Part shown: one piece after another, positions 6,628 through 13,259 of the stretch | Layout: each line of letters starts with the position of its first letter | Position numbering within the stretch: position 1 is the first letter of the stretch | NCBI GenBank assembly: GCA_017443165.1 | Contig: JAFSOW010000199.1 | Location: forward strand, 1-15,037 | Source of the DNA: Acidaminococcaceae bacterium | GTDB lineage: Bacteria > Bacillota > Negativicutes > Acidaminococcales > Acidaminococcaceae | Direction: 5' to 3' | Length of the DNA stretch: 15,037 nucleotides | Notes under the pieces: model-generated | Database searches by the model: none | The model's input: the letters and a program-made list of their open reading frames with translations, nothing else | Told to the model about the DNA's origin: nothing | Made by a program: the position numbers and the translations under genes

Positions 6628-7346
6628 TCATAATCTTTTATTTCGCTTGTTTCAGCTACTTTTGTTGCGACGGAAGACAATGCCGCGGCAGCCGTTTTGG
6701 TCTTTTCCCTGGGGCCCATCTTATTTAAAACCGGAATCGGTTTGATAGTATTTCCGGGAACAATGGCTTCAATAAAGGCTTTTACGATTTCCGGATCGAA
6801 AGCGGTCCCCATGGCGCTTAACAGTTCCTGCAACGCTTCCTGATGGCTTTTCTGCCACTGGGTAGCGCATGGATTGATTACACTGTCGTAATAATCCGCT
6901 ACGGCAATGATCCGTGCGCCAAGAGGAATGTTCACGCCTTTCAGACGCTTAGGATATCCGGTACCGTCCCATTTTTCGTGATGGCTGCGGATCAGGTCGA
7001 TGATACCGGAGAACTCTTCCATGTTTTCCAACATGCTGCAACCTGCGATACAGTGCCGTTTGTACTGGGCCAATTCACGGGTGCTCAGATACGGGAATTT
7101 ATTCAGGATGCTGTTGGGTACGCTTAAAAGGCCAATGTCGTGCATCAGAGCCGCGGTCCGGATAATACCGATTTCTTTTCTGGAAAGTCCCAGCTTGGCG
7201 GCCACGCTGGCCGAATAATTAGCTACCTGTTGCGAATGCAGATACAACACTTCGTTCTTACGCTGTAAAAGTTCAAGAAAAAAGCTGCAGATCTCTTTCG
7301 TCTTCCCTGTATAGGCAAAATCAAGATACTGAGGAATAGAAAGCAT
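6624..7346 (-). CDS. HD-GYP-like metal-dependent phosphohydrolase
   Basis: The protein is an HD-domain phosphohydrolase of the HD-GYP type, the family that degrades cyclic di-GMP in the cytoplasm. From the start used here (240 residues) the order is LHSQQVANYS with His37, the metal motif ALMHDIG with His69-Asp70, RHCIAG with His98, HHEKWDGTGYP (122-132) with the GYP triplet, and ARIIAVADYYD with Asp151. The Lys that normally follows HDIG in canonical HD-GYP proteins is a Leu, and the usual R-P-Y after AVADxxD is absent, so activity on cyclic di-GMP is uncertain. There is no fused receiver or sensor domain. The start is uncertain: no good RBS is visible, and an in-frame ATG at 7430 would add 28 residues. 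ATG 7346 was chosen because the intervening stretch contains a CCGGT/ACCGG hairpin and looks like leader. Confidence 0.8.
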   Translation of the reverse strand: MLSIPQYLDFAYTGKTKEICSFFLELLQRKNEVLYLHSQQVANYSASVAAKLGLSRKEIGIIRTAALMHDIGLLSVPNSILNKFPYLSTRELAQYKRHCIAGCSMLENMEEFSGIIDLIRSHHEKWDGTGYPKRLKGVNIPLGARIIAVADYYDSVINPCATQWQKSHQEALQELLSAMGTAFDPEIVKAFIEAIVPGNTIKPIPVLNKMGPREKTKTAAAALSSVATKVAETSEIKDYE

Positions 7347-7459
7347 AATATCACGTCCGTACTTAATTGTATTGCATGGATTTGCCGGCTTTTTCCGGTC
7401 CGCGCAAATGCGTTGAACCGGCATATCCATAAGTTTTCTGTTGTTTGTCAGATAAATAA

Positions 7460-7478
7460 AACCGGAACGGATCCGGTT
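7460..7478 (-). terminator. Terminator-like hairpin in the HD-GYP leader
   Basis: Read on the minus strand, AACCGGA pairs with TCCGGTT around a TCCGT loop and is followed by TTATTTAT. It lies about 20-40 nt after the predicted transcription start and upstream of either start codon. It could act as an attenuator. The stem is only 7 bp and the U run is interrupted. Confidence 0.35.
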
Positions 7479-7505
7479 ATGATTTCGGTTTTTTCAGGTA
7501 AGTAT

Positions 7506-7534
7506 AGTATAGTGGCTTTGGAAGATTCCGTCAA
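7506..7534 (-). promoter_or_regulatory. Sigma-70-type promoter for the HD-GYP gene
   Basis: On the minus strand TTGACG (7534-7529) and TATACT (7511-7506) are separated by 17 nt. A second overlapping TATACT lies at 7506-7501. The predicted start of transcription is near 7499, giving a leader of 70 nt (ATG 7430) or about 150 nt (ATG 7346). Confidence 0.75.
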
Positions 7535-7634
7535 GACAAACTGTAATTCGCCAAAAGCAGGTTCGTCATATTATGTTCAAAATGTTAATTATTAAACACA
7601 TAATGGCAAAGCTGTAAACAACGTTATGAAATGC

Positions 7635-7663
7635 TTGAATTATTCGGTTTTGTGTGCTATATT
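7635..7663 (+). promoter_or_regulatory. Sigma-70-type promoter for the amino acid uptake locus
   Basis: TTGAAT (7635-7640) and TATATT (7658-7663) are 17 nt apart. The start would be near 7670, leaving a leader of about 325 nt before the first binding-protein gene. Just upstream, CATAATG (7599-7605) and CGTTATG (7622-7628) form a near-inverted pair and ATTATG (7570-7575) is a further half-site. These could be operator sites but are AT-rich and may be chance. Confidence 0.65.
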
Positions 7664-7680
7664 TAGTGAATAAAAACAAT

Positions 7681-7875
7681 CCGGGTCTGTGGTTGAAAGT
7701 CGATGCCAGTTGCAGGCAAAACGATCCACGTAAGCAGTAAAAATTACTGTGAGCACGGTGCAGCTTAGAAGTAAGTCCTGCCGTTAATAACGAGAGGAGC
7801 AGTAGTGGGGAGCAGTTGCTTAGGAGCGAACCTTCCAGCAGGCGGGTGTGGGGGCGAAAACCAGGTCAGCCGGGG
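7681..7875 (+). ncRNA. Structured 5' leader RNA, family not recognised
   Basis: Four local helices can be drawn in order. H1: GTGG (7689-7692) with CCAC (7726-7729), then TCG with CGA (7700-7702, 7722-7724), then GCC with GGC (7705-7707, 7715-7717). H2: CAGTAA (7735-7740) with TTACTG (7744-7749). H3: ACGG (7755-7758) with CCGT (7781-7784), CAG with CTG, and CTTA with TAAG (7764-7767, 7772-7775) around GAAG. H4: GGGAG (7808-7812) with CTTCC (7832-7836), then GTT and GCT with AAC and AGC around TAGG. CCTGC (7777-7781), used in H3, could instead pair with GCAGG (7838-7842), which offers a switch. No known riboswitch consensus was recognised. It contains no convincing coding frame. Confidence 0.5.
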
Positions 7876-7887
7876 CGTTTTTATTCT

Positions 7888-7955
7888 GGCAGGTACGTGA
7901 CCGTTTTTCCGGTATCATGCGTCAGGCAAAGCCTGGTCTTATAACAGTATCTGCC
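7888..7955 (+). promoter_or_regulatory. Three-way-junction structure just before the first binding-protein gene
   Basis: A closing stem of nine pairs joins GGCAGGTAC (7888-7896) to GTATCTGCC (7947-7955) with one G-T wobble. It encloses TGACCG (7898-7903) with CGG and TCA (7910-7912, 7915-7917), and CAGGC (7923-7927) with GCCTG (7931-7935) around AAA. It ends 28 nt before the GGAGGGG ribosome binding site at 7984-7990. No T run follows, so it is not a simple terminator. It is probably part of the same leader RNA as 7681-7875. Confidence 0.5.
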
Positions 7956-7996
7956 CAAAGTATCGTTGTTGAATAACAGGTTTGGAGGGGAAGTAA

Positions 7997-8812
7997 ATGA
8001 AAAAAATTACTGTATTGTTAAGCGTTTTGGTCTTGGCGCTGGGCGTTTTGGCTGCCGGCTGCGGCGGCGGTGACAAGAAGGATGAAAAGAAGCAGGCGGC
8101 TGCACCGGCTCCGGCAGCCAAAGAAGAGCTGCTCGTAGGTACGGAACCATCCTTTGCGCCGTTTGAATTCCCGGAGAAAGATTCCAAGGAATTTACCGGC
8201 TTTGATATGGACCTGATCCGCGCTATCGCCAAGGAGATGGGTTATAAGAAATGCACCATCAAAAACATGGGCTTTGATGCCCTGATTCCTGCAATCAACG
8301 CAGGTAATATTGATGTTTCAATTGCAGGCTTCAGCATTACGGAAGAACGGAAGAAACAGGTTATTTTCTCCCAGCCTTACTACAAATCCGGCCTGGCTTT
8401 TGTAGTGCGCAAGGATGTAAACGACGTCAAGAAATTTGAAGATCTGAAAGGCAAGACGATTGCGGTACAGCTGGGTACGACCGGCGCCCTGTACGGGGAA
8501 AAACTGAAAGATAAAGGCTCCGTTGTGAAGACCTTCAATACCAGCGATCTGGCCTGCATGGAACTGAAGAACAAGGGCGCGGACGCAGTTATCAGTGATT
8601 TGCCTGTATTACAGTATTTCCTGAAGAACGGTGGCAGTGAATACGCGAAGCTGGCCGGCGAGCCTCTGACAGCGGAAGATTACGGTATCGTAATTTCCAA
8701 GAAGAAACCGGAACTTGCCAAAGAAATTGACAAGGCTCTGGACACCCTGAAGAAGAACGGCACCTATGACAAGCTGTATGAAAAATGGTTTGGCAGCAAA
8801 CCTGCAAAATAA
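7997..8812 (+). CDS. Polar amino acid ABC transporter substrate-binding lipoprotein (first paralogue)
   Basis: The 271-residue product is a periplasmic-binding-protein family 3 receptor (GlnH/HisJ type), anchored by a lipoprotein signal peptide ending in LAAGC with Cys22 as the likely lipid site. The mature part begins with a K/A/P-rich linker, then LLVGTEPSFAPFEF, GFDMDLIRAIAKEMG and MGFDALIPAINAGNID. The SITEER segment carries the Arg that binds the amino acid carboxylate in this family, and ISDLPV carries the Asp expected to contact the amino group. GGAGGGG lies 6 nt before the ATG. It is the first gene after a long structured leader and is followed by a near-identical paralogue, then the permease and ATPase. 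Glutamine, glutamate, arginine, histidine or a related amino acid are all possible ligands. Confidence 0.93.
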   Translation: MKKITVLLSVLVLALGVLAAGCGGGDKKDEKKQAAAPAPAAKEELLVGTEPSFAPFEFPEKDSKEFTGFDMDLIRAIAKEMGYKKCTIKNMGFDALIPAINAGNIDVSIAGFSITEERKKQVIFSQPYYKSGLAFVVRKDVNDVKKFEDLKGKTIAVQLGTTGALYGEKLKDKGSVVKTFNTSDLACMELKNKGADAVISDLPVLQYFLKNGGSEYAKLAGEPLTAEDYGIVISKKKPELAKEIDKALDTLKKNGTYDKLYEKWFGSKPAK

Positions 8813-8867
8813 GATACAGCATTTATAGTTTCTGTTAAGCAACAGGGATTCACACTGCATGTTTAGC

Positions 8868-8893
8868 AACGGAGGAATCCGTTTGATTTTATT
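8868..8893 (+). terminator. Small terminator-like hairpin between the two binding-protein genes
   Basis: AACGGA (8868-8873) pairs with TCCGTT (8878-8883) around GGAA, followed by TGATTTTATTT. A second small hairpin, CTGTT (8832-8836) with AACAG (8841-8845), precedes it. The stem is only 6 bp, so termination is probably partial and the second gene may be reached by read-through. No convincing promoter was found between 8813 and 8946. Confidence 0.4.
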
Positions 8894-8946
8894 TAAACTG
8901 GAATTTTGCTGGACAATTAATTAAAGCGAGGAGGCAGAACAAAAAA

Positions 8947-9726
8947 ATGAAAAAAGCATTAGTGCTTATGATGACTTTGTTGATGGCTGTTATGATGGTA
9001 GCAGGCTGCGGCGGCGGAGATAAGAAGGCCCCGGCCGTTCAGGCTCCCAAAGTTTTAAAGGTTGGAACGGAACCCACCTTTGCTCCCTTTGAGTTCCAGA
9101 AAGAAGGCAGCAAGGAATTTGACGGCTTCGACATGGATCTGATCCGCGCTATCGGCAAACAGATGAACATGAAAGTGGAAATCCTGAACATGGGCTTTGA
9201 TGCCCTGATTCCCGCCATTAATGCCGGGAATATCGATCTGGCCATTGCCGGCATGAGCATTACACCGGACCGTCAGAAAGCCGTGGACATGAGCGATCCT
9301 TACTACGTATCCGGCCTTGTTGTTGTAGTGGGTAAAGATAACGCTGCGGTAAAGAGCGTAAATGACCTGAACAACAAAGGCATCGCAGTACAGATCGGCA
9401 CCACCGGCGCGGAACGGGCGGCCAAGGTCCCCGGCGCCAAGGTTAAAAACTTCAATACCAATGCTGAAGTTTTCCTGGAATTGAAGAATAAAGGCGTTGA
9501 AGCGGTCATCATTGACAAGCCCGTTGCAGAATACTTCCTGGCCACCGGGGGCGGCAAAGATTACGCCAAAATCGTGGGCGACACTATGGAAGCGGAATCC
9601 TACGGCATCTCCCTGAAGAAAAACAGCCCGCTGACCAAAGAAATCAACAAAGCCCTGCTGGATCTGAAGAAAAACGGCGAATATGACAAGCTTTACACGA
9701 AATGGTTCGGCGCTGTGAAGAAATAA
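8947..9726 (+). CDS. Polar amino acid ABC transporter substrate-binding lipoprotein (second paralogue)
   Basis: The 259-residue product is a second family 3 binding lipoprotein, clearly a duplicate of the preceding one. The signal peptide ends in MVAGC with Cys21. It shares exact blocks with its neighbour, such as MGFDALIPAINAGNID, and the order VGTEP, GFDMDLIRAI, SITPDR and IIDKPV. The Arg of SITPDR and the Asp of IIDKPV are the ligand-contact positions of the family. The proteins differ most in the linker after the lipid Cys and in the hinge region (VSGLVVVVGKDNAAVKSV), which allows different ligand preference. AGGAGG at 8929-8934 is unusually far (12 nt) from the ATG, the gap being A-rich. 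A strong terminator follows. Confidence 0.93.
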   Translation: MKKALVLMMTLLMAVMMVAGCGGGDKKAPAVQAPKVLKVGTEPTFAPFEFQKEGSKEFDGFDMDLIRAIGKQMNMKVEILNMGFDALIPAINAGNIDLAIAGMSITPDRQKAVDMSDPYYVSGLVVVVGKDNAAVKSVNDLNNKGIAVQIGTTGAERAAKVPGAKVKNFNTNAEVFLELKNKGVEAVIIDKPVAEYFLATGGGKDYAKIVGDTMEAESYGISLKKNSPLTKEINKALLDLKKNGEYDKLYTKWFGAVKK

Positions 9727-9774
9727 ATTGTTAAGATTTGACATTAATTCTGTGCTTTGCTATTCGTAATAATG

Positions 9775-9813
9775 CAAAAGGGAATTTTGCATAAATTCCC
9801 TTTTGTATTTTTT
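9775..9813 (+). terminator. Strong intrinsic terminator after the second binding-protein gene
   Basis: CAAAAGGGAATTT (9775-9787) pairs perfectly with AAATTCCCTTTTG (9793-9805), 13 bp, loop TGCAT, followed by TATTTTTT. It separates the two binding-protein genes from the permease and ATPase genes. Confidence 0.9.
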
Positions 9814-9829
9814 ATTTATGTAGTATAAT
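9801..9829 (+). promoter_or_regulatory. Promoter for the permease-ATPase pair
   Basis: A perfect TATAAT lies at 9824-9829. The -35 region (TTTTGT, 9801-9806, 17-nt spacer) is poor and overlaps the T-rich arm of the preceding terminator. A start near 9836 would give a leader of about 105 nt. Confidence 0.5.
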
Positions 9830-9844
9830 ATTTGCAAAGATTTT

Positions 9845-9875
9845 CTGCCGTGCCTTTTCAGGTGCATTGCGGCAG
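9845..9875 (+). promoter_or_regulatory. Leader hairpin before the permease gene
   Basis: CTGCCG (9845-9850) pairs with CGGCAG (9870-9875), with TGC and GCA continuing inside. No T run follows, so it is not a terminator. It may stabilise the transcript 5' end; the function is unknown. Confidence 0.35.
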
Positions 9876-9940
9876 AGAGTCTGTGCATTTGCGATGGATT
9901 GCAAAATGTAAAAAAATACAAAAACAAGAAGGTTTGCCTT

Positions 9941-10597
9941 ATGGACGTTAATTTTGATTTGATGAAAAACGCGTTTCCGCTGTTGGTTGCGGGCGCCGGC
10001 ATTACGATTGAGATCACGGCTCTCAGCGTCTTCTTCGGTATGCTGATCGGCATCATCGTGGCTCTGGTTCGTATGTCTGATTTTAAAATTCTGCGCTGGC
10101 TGGGCAATGTATATGTGGATTTTATCCGGGGGACACCGCTTCTGATCCAGATTTTCCTGGTTTATTTTGCGCTGCCCAGTATTATCGGGCACCGGGTAGA
10201 CGCGTTCTTCGCAGCGATTTCCGCCTGCTCCATCAACAGCGGCGCCTATGTGGCGGAAGTGTTCCGGGGCGGCATTCAGTCCATTGACGTGGGTCAGATG
10301 GAAGCCGGACGCAGTCTGGGCATGACCTGGTGGCAGACTATGCGCTACATCATTTTACCTCAGGCCTTCAAGCGCATCATCCCTCCGCTGGGCAACGAAT
10401 TCATTGCCATGCTGAAGGATTCCTCCCTGGTTTCCGTAATCGGGTTTGAGGAACTGACCCGCCGGGGCCAGCTGATCATTGCCCGTACTTATGCGTCCTT
10501 TGAGATCTGGATGGCGGTAGCGATTATCTACCTGATCCTGACATTTACGGTAGCCCGGCTTACCGGCCTCCTGGAAAGGAAGTTTGATACAAAATGA
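9941..10597 (+). CDS. Polar amino acid ABC transporter permease (HisMQ/GlnP type)
   Basis: The 218-residue integral membrane protein is a permease of the polar amino acid family (His/Glu/Gln/Arg/opine type). The N-terminal [29 protein letters not shown] and [22 protein letters not shown] segments are characteristic. The EAA loop that docks onto the ATPase is [22 protein letters not shown] at 121-142, followed by [22 protein letters not shown]. About five membrane spans are expected. ATG 9941 is preferred to an in-frame TTG at 9899 because AGAAGG lies 8 nt before it and [18 protein letters not shown] matches the family start. It overlaps the ATPase gene by 4 nt (ATGA), so the two are translationally coupled. 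Only one permease is present, so it probably acts as a homodimer. Confidence 0.93.
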   Translation: MDVNFDLMKNAFPLLVAGAGITIEITALSVFFGMLIGIIVALVRMSDFKILRWLGNVYVDFIRGTPLLIQIFLVYFALPSIIGHRVDAFFAAISACSINSGAYVAEVFRGGIQSIDVGQMEAGRSLGMTWWQTMRYIILPQAFKRIIPPLGNEFIAMLKDSSLVSVIGFEELTRRGQLIIARTYASFEIWMAVAIIYLILTFTVARLTGLLERKFDTK

Positions 10598-11331
10598 CAG
10601 AACGACAGGATATTATTAAAATTACGGGCCTGAAAAAGAGTTTCGGCGACCTGCATGTATTGAAGGGCATTGACCTGTATATCAAAGAAAAAGAAGTGGT
10701 GGTCATCATCGGACCCTCCGGCAGCGGCAAGTCCACCCTGCTTCGCTGCATCAATTACCTGGAAGAGCCTTCGGGCGGGGAAATCGTGTTCGACAACATC
10801 CCTCTGAACGGGGAAGCAAACATCAATGAGGTCCGCAAGGAAGTGGGCATGGTGTTCCAGCGTTTCAACCTGTTCCCCCATATGACGGTGATGGAAAACC
10901 TGGTGCTGGCTCCCATGAAGGTGAGAAAGACGAGCCGGAAGGAAGCGGAAGAGCTGGCCATGACCTACCTGAAAAAAGTCGGGCTGGCGGAAAAAGCGAA
11001 TAATTATCCGGACCAGCTTTCCGGCGGGCAGCAGCAGCGTGTGGCTATTGCCCGGGCCCTTTGTATGAAACCCAAAGCCATGCTGTTTGACGAGCCGACT
11101 TCGGCGCTGGATCCGGAAATGATCAACGAAGTGCTGGAAGTTATGAAGCAGCTGGCCAAAGAGGGCATGACCATGGTTGTGGTTACACACGAAATGGGTT
11201 TTGCCAAAGAAGTGGGCGACCGGGTGCTGTTTGTGGACGGCGGGTATATTGTGGAAGAAGGAACGCCGGAGCAGGTATTCGACCATCCGCAGAACCCTAG
11301 GACCCAGAGTTTCCTGTCCAAGATTCTGTAA
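10594..11331 (+). CDS. glnQ: Polar amino acid ABC transporter ATP-binding protein (GlnQ/HisP type)
   Basis: The 245-residue cytoplasmic ATPase powers uptake. All nucleotide-binding motifs are intact: Walker [10 protein letters not shown] at 40-48, Q-loop in [19 protein letters not shown], signature [15 protein letters not shown] beginning near 142, Walker [14 protein letters not shown] with Asp166-Glu167, and the switch His in [15 protein letters not shown]. The length and the [26 protein letters not shown] tail are typical of GlnQ-type subunits. It overlaps the permease gene by 4 nt. The symbol reflects family resemblance; the transported amino acid is not known. Confidence 0.95.
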   Translation: MTERQDIIKITGLKKSFGDLHVLKGIDLYIKEKEVVVIIGPSGSGKSTLLRCINYLEEPSGGEIVFDNIPLNGEANINEVRKEVGMVFQRFNLFPHMTVMENLVLAPMKVRKTSRKEAEELAMTYLKKVGLAEKANNYPDQLSGGQQQRVAIARALCMKPKAMLFDEPTSALDPEMINEVLEVMKQLAKEGMTMVVVTHEMGFAKEVGDRVLFVDGGYIVEEGTPEQVFDHPQNPRTQSFLSKIL

Positions 11332-11411
11332 TACAGGGGGCGTTTGCGAAAACGCTGCAGTGGAAAGATTGAAAATGTGTTTGCGTTACGCTCTACAGGA
11401 GGATAAATACC

Positions 11412-12230
11412 ATGTTGAAAAAGACGGCAATGTTGTTTCTGGCGTTGGTCCTCATAATCAGCGCATCTGCAGGTTTTGCTGCAGAAAGCGCGAAGGGCAA
11501 AACCGGGAAGGCTGTGAAGACAGAACAAAGTAAGTATCCGGCTGCTTATGAAAAGGCAATCCTTGCTGCGAAAGCGGAAGTTCCGGTTGCAGCAGTTTTT
11601 CAAGGATTGTTAAATGAACAGGAAACTGATACGACTGTTGCTTTTTTGTTTTTTGATAATAATACACTCCGTGCCTATGAGGTTACTGTAATTAAAGAAA
11701 TCAATAAAGTGAAAACCGTTAAAATCGGGGGCAGCAATATTCCCGGCAGCACAACCGTTAATAAAACAGTGGAAGACATTGAAGAAATAGTAAGGCTGGA
11801 GTATCCGGACGGGAAGATAACCTCAATTGAACAGAAATACGAAGGGAACCTCAGCTATTATGAGGCGCAAGTGGAAACACAGCGGTTTACGGCAGATATT
11901 AAGATCAATCCAGTGACCGGGGCGGTTGGCAGCCGGGTACTGGAATATAAAGTGGAAATGACCAAGACGGAGGTCGGGGAGCAACCGTCAAAAGAAGAAC
12001 CGGCTAAGCCGGAAAAGCAGAATCCGGTTCCTCCTGTTCCCAGCGAATGGATGTGCGGTAACTGCGGAACCCTGAACCATGAAGGACAGTTCTGCATCAA
12101 CTGCGGTATCCGGAGACCTGCGGATATGAACGCGCCTGTTGTTAAATGCAACAAATGTGGATGGGCTTCTGCAGATCCCAATAACCTGCCCAATTTTTGC
12201 CCGGAATGCGGCAGTCCATTTCAACATTAA
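11412..12230 (+). CDS. Exported PepSY-like protein with two C-terminal zinc ribbons
   Basis: The 272-residue protein begins with a signal peptide (residues 1 to about 23, ending SAGFA-A). A stretch at about 42-105 and a clearer one at 119-178 resemble PepSY-like domains: the second has the pattern VEDIEEIVRLEYPDGKITS, then YYEAQVE, then IKINPVTGAV. A Pro/Glu/Lys-rich linker (about 186-212) leads to two zinc ribbons: Cys215, Cys218, Cys228, Cys231, and Cys246, Cys249, Cys263, Cys266, each of the CxxC...CxxCG type. Zinc ribbons are more usual in cytoplasmic proteins, so this combination with an export signal is odd; the hydrophobic N-terminus could instead be a membrane anchor with the rest outside. 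An AGGAGG lies before ATG 11412. It lies 80 nt after the ATPase gene with no clear terminator between. No function is known. Confidence 0.75.
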   Translation: MLKKTAMLFLALVLIISASAGFAAESAKGKTGKAVKTEQSKYPAAYEKAILAAKAEVPVAAVFQGLLNEQETDTTVAFLFFDNNTLRAYEVTVIKEINKVKTVKIGGSNIPGSTTVNKTVEDIEEIVRLEYPDGKITSIEQKYEGNLSYYEAQVETQRFTADIKINPVTGAVGSRVLEYKVEMTKTEVGEQPSKEEPAKPEKQNPVPPVPSEWMCGNCGTLNHEGQFCINCGIRRPADMNAPVVKCNKCGWASADPNNLPNFCPECGSPFQH

Positions 12231-12356
12231 GGATTAAGGAAGCAACGAGTTGTAACGAATTGTGCAGTTTTTAGTAAAAAAGTGACAAAAGTTAGAAATC
12301 TGTATTTACAAACAGGAATAATATGTAATACGTCGAATGAATAGATAGCAGACAAA

Positions 12357-12476
12357 GGGGAGGAGCCCTGCGGACAGGATTTACAAAGAGGAGGCATTAC
12401 AGATCAGTTAGAGAACGGGCCGCAGCTTCCTGATCCGGAGCCTGTAATAACCAAGTAACCTTGGAAGTTCAAGGAG
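12357..12476 (+). ncRNA. Structured hpf leader, candidate raiA-motif-type RNA
   Basis: Pairings drawn by eye: CCTG (12367-12370) with CAGG (12375-12378) around CGGA; ATTACAG (12396-12402) with CTGTAAT (12442-12448); ATCAG (12403-12407) with CTGAT (12430-12434); CCAAG (12451-12455) with CTTGG (12460-12464). A long-range pairing CTGCGG (12368-12373) with CCGCAG (12420-12425) is also perfect and would form a pseudoknot or an alternative fold. CCTTG (12459-12463) can pair with CAAGG (12470-12474), which covers part of the hpf ribosome binding site. The position directly before hpf (raiA) fits the raiA motif, a known RNA of Firmicutes and Actinobacteria, but the consensus could not be checked. From 12231 to 12356 there is AT-rich sequence with an imperfect tandem 10-mer near 12246 and no convincing promoter. 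Confidence 0.5.
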
Positions 12477-12484
12477 GACTCAGT

Positions 12485-13036
12485 ATGGCAATTATCGTAA
12501 AAGGCAGAAACGCAGTTGTATCACCGGCGGTCAAAGCGTACCTGGAGAAAAAGATCGATAAAGTTACCAGGCAGTTTAAAGCGGTGGGAGATATTACTGC
12601 AGTACTTAAGGTAGAAAACGGAAACCATATCGCTGAAATCACCGTTCCGGCTAAGGGTATCCTGCTGCGGGCCCAGGAATCTACAAAAGACATGTATTCC
12701 TCCATCGATCTGGTGGTGGAAAAGATTGAGCGGCAGGTACACAAATATAAGACCAAATTAATGAAACGGAAATACAGCAACTTCCGGGAAGTTCCTGTAG
12801 AAACCCCGCCTGTAGCGGAAGCGGTTCCGGTTCAGGCGGAAGCGGAAGAAGATTTTAAGATTATCCGTAGCAAGAGTTTTACCATGAATCCCATGACACC
12901 GGAAGAAGCAATTTTGCAGATGAATCTGCTGAATCATGATTTCTTTGTATTCTATGATCCGGATTTTGGAGGAGTAAGCGTAGTGTACCGGCGTAAAGAC
13001 GGCAATTACGGGCTGCTGGAGCCCAAGCTGGAGTAA
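12485..13036 (+). CDS. hpf: Ribosome hibernation promoting factor, long form
   Basis: The 183-residue cytoplasmic protein inactivates ribosomes in slow growth by binding in the small subunit and joining two 70S particles into 100S dimers. The N-terminal S30AE domain covers about 2-98 (AIIVKGRNAVVSPAVKAYLEKKIDKVTR, then the basic KYKTKLMKRKYS tract that meets 16S rRNA). A Pro/Val/Glu-rich linker (about 103-122) leads to the C-terminal dimerisation domain (124-183: DFKIIRSKSFTMNPMTPEEAILQMNLLNHDFFVF...). This two-domain length is the long form of Firmicutes. ATG 12485 is used, 7 nt after AAGGAGG (12471-12477), rather than an in-frame TTG at 12461. It sits next to secA, a common neighbour in this phylum. 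Confidence 0.94.
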   Translation: MAIIVKGRNAVVSPAVKAYLEKKIDKVTRQFKAVGDITAVLKVENGNHIAEITVPAKGILLRAQESTKDMYSSIDLVVEKIERQVHKYKTKLMKRKYSNFREVPVETPPVAEAVPVQAEAEEDFKIIRSKSFTMNPMTPEEAILQMNLLNHDFFVFYDPDFGGVSVVYRRKDGNYGLLEPKLE

Positions 13037-13054
13037 AACATCTGTTGCATATTC

Positions 13055-13088
13055 AACGCAGGACGAAAGTCCTGCGTTTTTTGTTTTT
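13055..13088 (+). terminator. Strong intrinsic terminator after hpf
   Basis: AACGCAGGAC (13055-13064) pairs perfectly with GTCCTGCGTT (13069-13078) around a GAAA tetraloop, followed by TTTTTGTTTTT. This is a textbook terminator and isolates hpf from secA. Confidence 0.92.
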
Positions 13089-13138
13089 ATTCTTCACGTA
13101 AACTTCACAAACTTTAACACAGAAATGGCGGCGTTTTT

Positions 13139-13167
13139 TTGACTTTTGCGGCTCTTTCTGTTAAAAT
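13139..13167 (+). promoter_or_regulatory. Sigma-70-type promoter for secA
   Basis: TTGACT (13139-13144) and TAAAAT (13162-13167) are separated by 17 nt. Transcription would start near 13174, about 86 nt before the secA start codon. Confidence 0.7.
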
Positions 13168-13259
13168 TTTATGATAGACAATAATGGATATTTGTTTGCT
13201 AAAAACATGAAGAAAAATAAAACCATTAATGAAAATTCCCAAGTTAAGGAGTGATTAGT

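Noticed and set aside
7413..7595. 60-codon plus-strand open frame in the divergent intergenic region
   Set aside because: It lies over the HD-GYP leader and promoter, has no RBS and no recognisable product.
7681..7956. Known riboswitch or housekeeping RNA (lysine, cobalamin, T-box, c-di-GMP, RNase P, tmRNA, SRP RNA)
   Set aside because: None of the conserved core segments of these families could be found in order. CCAGGTCAG at 7861-7869 recalls SRP RNA but the rest of that core is missing.
9055..9744. Minus-strand open frame of 229 codons opposite the second binding-protein gene
   Set aside because: It mirrors a clear binding protein, is rich in Phe, His and Asn as expected from antisense of such genes, and has no promoter or RBS.
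10528..11286. Minus-strand open frame of 252 codons opposite the ATPase gene
   Set aside because: The ATPase on the plus strand has all nucleotide-binding motifs; the antisense product has a His/Phe-rich, unlikely composition.
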